Assembly (NCBI GenBank): GCA_944470555.2
Contig: OX104127.1
Location: forward strand, 52,008,934-52,072,933
Length of the DNA: 64,000 bases
Origin: Heterobilharzia americana
Lineage: Eukaryota > Platyhelminthes > Trematoda > Strigeidida > Schistosomatidae
Direction: 5' to 3'
Positions 59,467 to 64,000 of the stretch are shown piece by piece. A program made the translations under genes and the position numbers. Numbering within the stretch: position 1 is the first letter of the stretch; every line of letters begins with the position of its first letter. Under the pieces are notes generated by a model that was not told the origin of the DNA, ran no database searches, and worked only from the letters and a program-made list of their open reading frames with translations.

Positions 59467-59844
59467 TAAATTCTCTTTATGTTAATGATGCATCGCGGTT
59501 ATCAGTGGAATCCAGGATGCGCATTTCGTCCTATTCGGGACTCGTCAGCTGGATGTACCTGCTTCCCAATGAGTGATGTTGTTCCCACCAGGATTCAGAC
59601 TCGCGAGCAATCGTTTCAAACGCCAGCGCGTTATACACCACACCACCGAGCCACTATAGCCACTTCATGTGCGTCGAGTATAGTTTTTAGTATGATTGCT
59701 TTTATATCATACCATCGTTTACATAATTAGAACGCTGGCAATATCGAGGCATCCGCACAGGATCTCATATGCCAACAGAGACCGATCAGTTCGGTTCAAT
59801 CAACGACGGTATGATATAAAAACAATTGTACTAAATTCGCTTTA
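59467..59844 (-). mobile_element. A-family element with near-perfect target-site duplication
   Basis: taaattctcttta (59467-59479) and taaattcgcttta (59832-59844) flank a 352-bp element. Minus strand: ribozyme (59503-59566) and tRNA-like segment (about 59575-59660; box B-like GAGTCTGAATCC). The plus-oriented tail (ggcaatatcgaggcatccgc, 59737-59756) is enclosed by roughly 28-bp inverted arms (59691-59719 and 59800-59829), so the tail alone can form a long hairpin. This is the best-preserved A copy in the window. Confidence 0.82.
59503..59566 (-). ncRNA. Hammerhead ribozyme, A type, fully conserved core
   Basis: Minus strand: helix I ATCCAG/CTGGAT (complements of 59549-59554 and 59510-59515), core CTGACGA (complement of 59542-59548), helix II GTCC-CGAATA-GGAC and GAAA (complement of 59524-59527). 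Helix III atgcgcat (59517-59524) is a perfect palindrome without a loop, and the cleavage triplet is ATC. All essential bases are present. With no helix III loop, folding as a dimer is more likely than as a monomer. The type matches hammerheads known from schistosome SMalpha repeats. Confidence 0.88.
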
Positions 59845-61060
59845 GGCTATACAGTTTTAAGTGGATTTGGTTACCTTAATATGAGCCAAGTTTGTGATGA
59901 ATACATTATTCCAAAAGCCAGTTCGAACGATAAAGTTTACTTGGGCAAAAACAACAAACAATTGGCAGAGTGATGATGAATGGTCAGATGAAAATCTCAT
60001 TCCCAGCAAGACTATAACAACTAGTCAAGTCTTTAGATCATTGGCCCAGCACTGTGCAAACTGAACTATGAGACACAACTGCTAACCAGCTCCTAAGTAC
60101 ACTCCAGTTACCGAGCTTTCCATGTAGATGGCATGTTAATTTATGATATGTTTGTTCCTAGTCATTATAGTGACTGCCCAGAGAGGTCTCATCCTTTGAA
60201 TGCTAACAGAGTAGAATTAGCGGGGGGAACATCCTACAGATAATGAATGAGGATGTTTAAGGTAAATACTCTAAGGTAGACTGTTATTAATAATACTCAA
60301 TAATAGCTGAAGGCAAGATAAAAGCTAAGTCATAGTAATCCAGAGATTTCTGCTTCGAACAGGGTCTGAATCTGAGTTATCATTACAACTTGACTCATCC
60401 CTCAGTATCAATGAAACCAATTTATAATACTACAACTGTCTCCTACAATCTCGTTAATGATTTATCAGAAAGCTATGTATACTCAGTCAATCATTTTTTA
60501 AAACACACTCCTCATAGGAAATCTATCTAACTCCGAATGCTCCATATCTCCTCATACTGTATTTGTACTTTATTGATCGATATCAGAAAAACTGTGAAGA
60601 CTTTCTTAGGCACCGACTTTCTGTTTTTACTTCTCTTTCACAGATTTGCCCTTCCCTCCTGTTTTTACTATGTCACGGAAATCTCTTGGCCTGCGCTATT
60701 CCCCATTGTAGATGAAACGATCTGGTGGATCATCGCAGATGAACTGATTTTAGAATTCGAATGCAGCACATGGATGTAACAAAGGGTGAAATGATATCAT
60801 TCACTAGGCAATCCCATCTTTCAATTGGCTATCTTATGATTCCTCTGAAAATGTAGGTGCTAATGAAGACACTTTGAACACTGCTTTGGTTTTTCTTTAA
60901 AAATTACTATCGAACAGAAACTGGGCATTTATTGTGCCTTTTAGTGATGTCCCTTCACGTTCATGATAATAAGAACACCAGTGCTTAATTTTCTCTCTGA
61001 TAACCGAACACGAATATAATCCACTCTTTCAAAATACTAGACATCAATGTTAATGATAGA
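59845..61060. other. No gene identified
   Basis: AT-rich with an 80-codon hydrophobic frame (60537-60779) of no known family. 60370-60410 weakly resembles the C SINE body. Confidence 0.35.
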
Positions 61061-61064
61061 TAGT

Positions 61065-61135
61065 AGCCAGCAGTGGAATCCAGGATGTACGTTTCGTCCT
61101 GCTTGGGACTCGTCAGCAGAGTGTAACTGCATCCC
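61065..61135 (-). ncRNA. Hammerhead ribozyme, A type, helix I damaged
   Basis: Minus strand core CTGACGA (complement of 61110-61116), GTCC-CAAGCA-GGAC and GAAA (complement of 61092-61095) are intact. CTGGAT faces ACTCTG instead of ATCCAG after a small deletion, so helix I is weak. No tRNA-like part follows; the fragment is a truncated A element. Confidence 0.65.
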
Positions 61136-61297
61136 AACAGGAACATTATAACAGATATCAGTAGTGGAAAACTAATAAAAAACAATTCAGCGAAGAGACT
61201 TTTCGCTTCGACGAATCATTTTCAAGACTTGTACAGTCGTAATAATACTAAGAAAAAAATATATTTTGAGGCAGTCGTAGGGATTTGGAAATATGTC

Positions 61298-61560
61298 AAG
61301 ATGTTATTCATCATAGACTGATATCAGTTGGAGGAACAAAGGAAACCTGGGAGCACTGGAGGGCTGGCTGTTTCGTCCTAGTATAGGACTCCTCAGCGGT
61401 GCGAACCTACGACACCGCACCACCAGGGATTGAACCCGCAATCTTCGGGTTCCGCGGCCAGCGCGTTACCATTGAGCCACTGGTTCAGAATCCAATCGTC
61501 CACATTTCCAACTTCTGTTAGCTCACAATATAGTTCAACCACTACCCAATGTCGTCGTTG
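61298..61560 (-). mobile_element. B-family copy with good tRNA-like promoter and ribozyme
   Basis: Left terminal repeat attcatcatagactgatatc (61305-61324). The minus strand then carries the ribozyme and a very tRNA-like block: AGTGGCTCAATGGTAACGCG and GCGGGTTCAATCCCTGG (61425-61490), plausible Pol III boxes A and B. The B body continues to about 61560; the right terminal repeat is not found. Confidence 0.72.
61350..61410 (-). ncRNA. Hammerhead ribozyme, B type, core intact
   Basis: Minus strand CTGAGGA (complement of 61390-61396), 5-bp helix II GTCCT-ATACT-AGGAC and GAAA (complement of 61371-61374). Helix I GCACCG/CAGTGC pairs at five of six positions. Helix III has a short insertion (ACAGCCAGCCCTC), which spoils the usual palindrome. 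Best B ribozyme of the window. Confidence 0.75.
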
Positions 61561-62039
61561 AGTAACTGCCCTCACAACCATCAGCCTTTGCCCCCACCGG
61601 TCACGACTTCGCATTGGGACTTCGGGACTACCTCTCTAAGCTAGTCTTCGTATTCATTGAGTGTTTTCAGATCCTAATGATGACCTTCAGTCGGTGTGCC
61701 CCCTTAGAATATCAGACGTTTACTGGCGTTGATTCACTCTTTTCAATTCAGCACTGCACGACTCAACCAAATTAAGTATTTGCCAGAAAAGCCTCTCACA
61801 CTGTGTATTCTCATGTAATTGACAAATATAAAAGTATTTTGGTTTCAAGGATAGTAATTTTTAATTGTAATTTACCGACTACTATACTAGAATAGTTTTG
61901 AACGTATCTGGGTGTATTTGCCAAAAAATGTGCATTGTGTTATTCGACTCTCTTAGATCTTTGACATTATTCATTTCTTTCCTTAGTGCGATTACGCAAC
62001 AGGATTGCCAAAAATTCCTCGTATGTCACTGTTTGACGC
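61561..62039. other. No gene seen
   Basis: 61561-61680 may be the diverged right part of the B copy; the rest is unassigned. Confidence 0.35.
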
Positions 62040-62140
62040 TTGAAGCAATGGGTGCTGGATTTAAGTCTCAGTGAGGACACCACCACTCTTTGTGATGCAG
62101 GTGCATCCAGTTGACTATTCCCACTGCTAGCCATCAAGCA
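62040..62140 (+). repeat. A-family remnant, ribozyme middle deleted
   Basis: gggtgctggatttaagtctc and gcaggtgcatccagttgact join directly to ttcccactgctagccatc. The tRNA-like end and both helix I flanks survive, the catalytic middle does not. Confidence 0.55.
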
Positions 62141-62550
62141 ATTTGTAAATATTTCTCTTATGATATGTGAAATTCTAATTCTCTAATGAGTGACAGAGGT
62201 GACTCAAGCCAACTAAGTGAATGTGCTTTCAGGGCATCACATACATTCCCGTGTATTGTCTATATACTTCATGCATATCTGCCACTTGTACGACAATCAA
62301 CTTACGGTTAGACTTGATATACCCATCTAAGTTGTCCAGTCAACTAGATAGCTTAAAGCTAATCTACATACAATACCTTAGTGAAATCCTACTTTGGAGA
62401 ACATGTATTCACTGCGCATTTTGCTTATATTACGATGGACAATTCTATTTCACAGTGATAGACAATGAAAAGAAGGACCTGAATGTAACTTCTTACGAGT
62501 CAACGACCTGGTAATCTATCGGCTGCTACCGAGATCGTAATTTCACTTCA
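62141..62550. other. 97-codon frame of unknown nature
   Basis: A plus-strand frame at 62221-62514 (SNATCTTINLRLDLIY-like start, ending LNVTSYESTTW) is open but shows no domain or splice context. Not called as a gene. Confidence 0.3.
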
Positions 62551-62554
62551 GTCA

Positions 62555-62730
62555 ACATGAGTGTCGTAGCTGAGTTTGTAGAGCAAAGAGTGGGTAAACT
62601 GTAGGTCTTTGGTTCGAGTTCTGCTGCGATTTAGATTTTCACTTCACCTTAAATCACCCCTCAGTACCAATAATATAAGTCTGCCCTACTACGGCTATCT
62701 CACACAGTCAAATTGGTGGTTATAATATAC
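62555..62730 (+). mobile_element. C-family tRNA-derived SINE, clearest copy
   Basis: GTAGCTGAGTTTGTAGAGC and TTTGGTTCGAGTTCTG are strong box A and box B matches (62565-62625). The C body follows (ttttcacttcacctt, tcagtaccaataata, tctgccctactacggctatc) and ends in an A/T-rich tail. It shows that the body at 780-885 is SINE-derived. Confidence 0.72.
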
Positions 62731-62914
62731 TAAAAATAAAAATAATACAGAATACAATGGATTCGTTGTGTTTCTTTGTCTTCTTTCAAATGCGCATAGA
62801 CTGTAAAACCATAAAGTCTATGCAGAGAAATGAAATCCACATAACTTGGTTGTGTTTCCTTCTCTGAGCTGGGTGGTTTAATCCTAAAGCTTTCACACTG
62901 ACTTTCTAGGGAAC

Positions 62915-63235
62915 ATCATTAGCACTAACTTCAGTATGAAGTGAGCTATGAACACCTCCCCATGAGTGACTCAGTAGCTTGCCCTGACGGAATAGTTTAT
63001 GATTGGTAGTTTCCTTTGATTGGTATATCATTAACTGCATAGATTTTCATGTTGGTTGTTCCTCCGTTTGACCTATAACTTTTTTGCTGTCTTGTACCTG
63101 TCTTATAGATTGATAGATTGGGTCTATGTCTATACACCTACTGTTTGCTGACTGATATAAATCCCGAGCTTATAGGAATTCTCTCATATTCTTTGTGATC
63201 CTCTTATCCAAGATTTCTATAGCGATGAGATGTCA
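62915..63235 (+). repeat. Solitary gypsy-type LTR
   Basis: Collinear with 55165-55475 over about 310 bp with many differences. No gag or pol follows; instead a PLE fragment on the other strand begins at about 63215. Consistent with a solo LTR or a truncated copy. Confidence 0.6.
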
Positions 63236-63505
63236 CGATGCTTAATCGCCAATTAGTTTTCATGTAAACGAAGGCGAATAGGGCAACGACTTTGTCCAAT
63301 ATAGTATTAATCACAGTTATTGTAGTCCATTTCGCAAATGGTATTTGGTTTGTCTTCTTTGGCTGTAGTGTACTTGAGTCTGCACAGTATGTTTTGAAGG
63401 GAATCTGTTGGTTTATCGGCCACACTGATTCCAAGTGGTCTAAGTAGTCTTGTCGTGACCCCTGTTATATTCTTTATGCACGGTGGGATAATCCATTTCA
63501 TCCAA
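63215..63505 (-). mobile_element. Penelope-like element, linker and GIY-YIG fragment
   Basis: Minus frame: TTRLLRPLGISVADKPTDSL, a KYTTAKEDK block, then in-frame past one stop YYIGQSRCPIRLRLHEN. The linker with a VADKPTDSLQN-type segment before the GIY-YIG motif is typical of the PLE lineage seen at 13.7-15.0 kb. RT and C-terminal tail are missing. Confidence 0.75.
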
Positions 63506-63609
63506 TCATCTTGCTACATTTGATCAATCAATAAATGAAGTAGGAAGGATTACTTAAGTGTATGTGGTGAGTTAATAATGTAAGTATAAGACTTTTGTAT
63601 CTCATAGTG

Positions 63610-63740
63610 ATTTAGTTGGTTGCGGCTAGTAGAGGAATTCAGGACGCACGTTTCACCATAATTGACGTTCAGGGAATATTGAGGCATCCGCATAGGAACC
63701 TATATGCCAATAAAGGTCGAACAATTCGATCCAATAAAAA
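63610..63740 (-). repeat. A-family remnant
   Basis: tgcggctagtagaggaattc and gacgcacgtttcacc are a minus-strand ribozyme 3' half, followed at once by a plus-oriented tail (atattgaggcatccgcatag). The tRNA-like part and the ribozyme core are deleted. Confidence 0.6.
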
Positions 63741-64000
63741 AACAGGAAATTACAAGTATATCAATCAATAGTAATTTTTGTATCTGTTAAGGTCAAATTT
63801 ATCACATAGTGAAATTTTGGTGATAAGATAGGGATTGACTATGAAACAGGTTTTAAGAGCGGATGAAAACGCAAATGTATATCAAGTGTTTTGGAAGGCC
63901 TTCTTCTGAATGACAAACTTAATGGCCATCATGAAAGTTGCAGACTACCAACTGCCGCTTTATGGATCCACCATTTAATTGTTTTGATAGAAATTCCCCC

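Noticed and set aside
1..64000. CRISPR array or bacterial operon
   Set aside because: No regularly spaced direct repeats, no ribosome-binding pattern, and all recognisable domains are eukaryotic retroelement types.

Overview
The window looks like schistosome (blood-fluke) nuclear DNA: AT-rich, no long open reading frames, and packed with decayed retroelements. The host call rests on three things. There are tRNA-like/hammerhead-ribozyme repeats of the type known from Schistosoma (SMalpha-like). There are many Penelope-like elements (PLEs), some with recognisable GIY-YIG endonuclease domains. RTE-, CR1- and Ty3/gypsy-type retroelements sit beside them. I see no complete host gene; three short stretches have exon-like splice signals but are unidentified. 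All identity figures and boundaries were judged by eye.

Layout. 1-2829 and 14808-17612 are two near-identical copies of one mosaic block (PLE 3' end, ribozyme repeat, tRNA-derived SINE pair, RTE 3' fragment). Between them lie RTE (5.9-6.9 kb, -) and CR1-like (7.2-8.1 kb, -) relics, a 1.28-kb repeat (9385-10661) whose inverted partner is at 29141-30373, several hammerhead repeats (11.1-13.6 kb) and a PLE (13.7-15.0 kb, +). From 17.7 to 31.7 kb: a miniature hairpin repeat, PLE relics on both strands (18.7-21.5 and 28.4 kb), the inverted partner and long featureless AT-rich stretches. From 31.9 to 35 kb: the longest RTE copy (-). From 35 to 43 kb: ribozyme repeats, including one with 12-bp target-site duplications, and a second FTYLG-type non-LTR element (38.6-40.3 kb, +). 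From 43 to 53.6 kb: ribozyme repeats and two PLEs (-). From 55.2 to 57.4 kb: a gypsy LTR element, with a solitary related LTR at 62.9 kb. The end holds more ribozyme repeats, including the best-preserved hammerhead (59503-59566, - strand).

Four short-repeat families are defined here. A is tRNA-like plus hammerhead with AUCCAG/CUGGAU helix I (SMalpha-like). B is tRNA-like plus hammerhead with GCACUG/CAGUGC helix I and long terminal inverted repeats. C is a tRNA-derived SINE without a ribozyme. F is tRNA-like plus a different hammerhead. A and B share two features: a self-complementary helix III with no loop, and in many copies two ribozyme modules in opposite orientation. All autonomous elements seen are broken, so present-day activity would need copies elsewhere in the genome.
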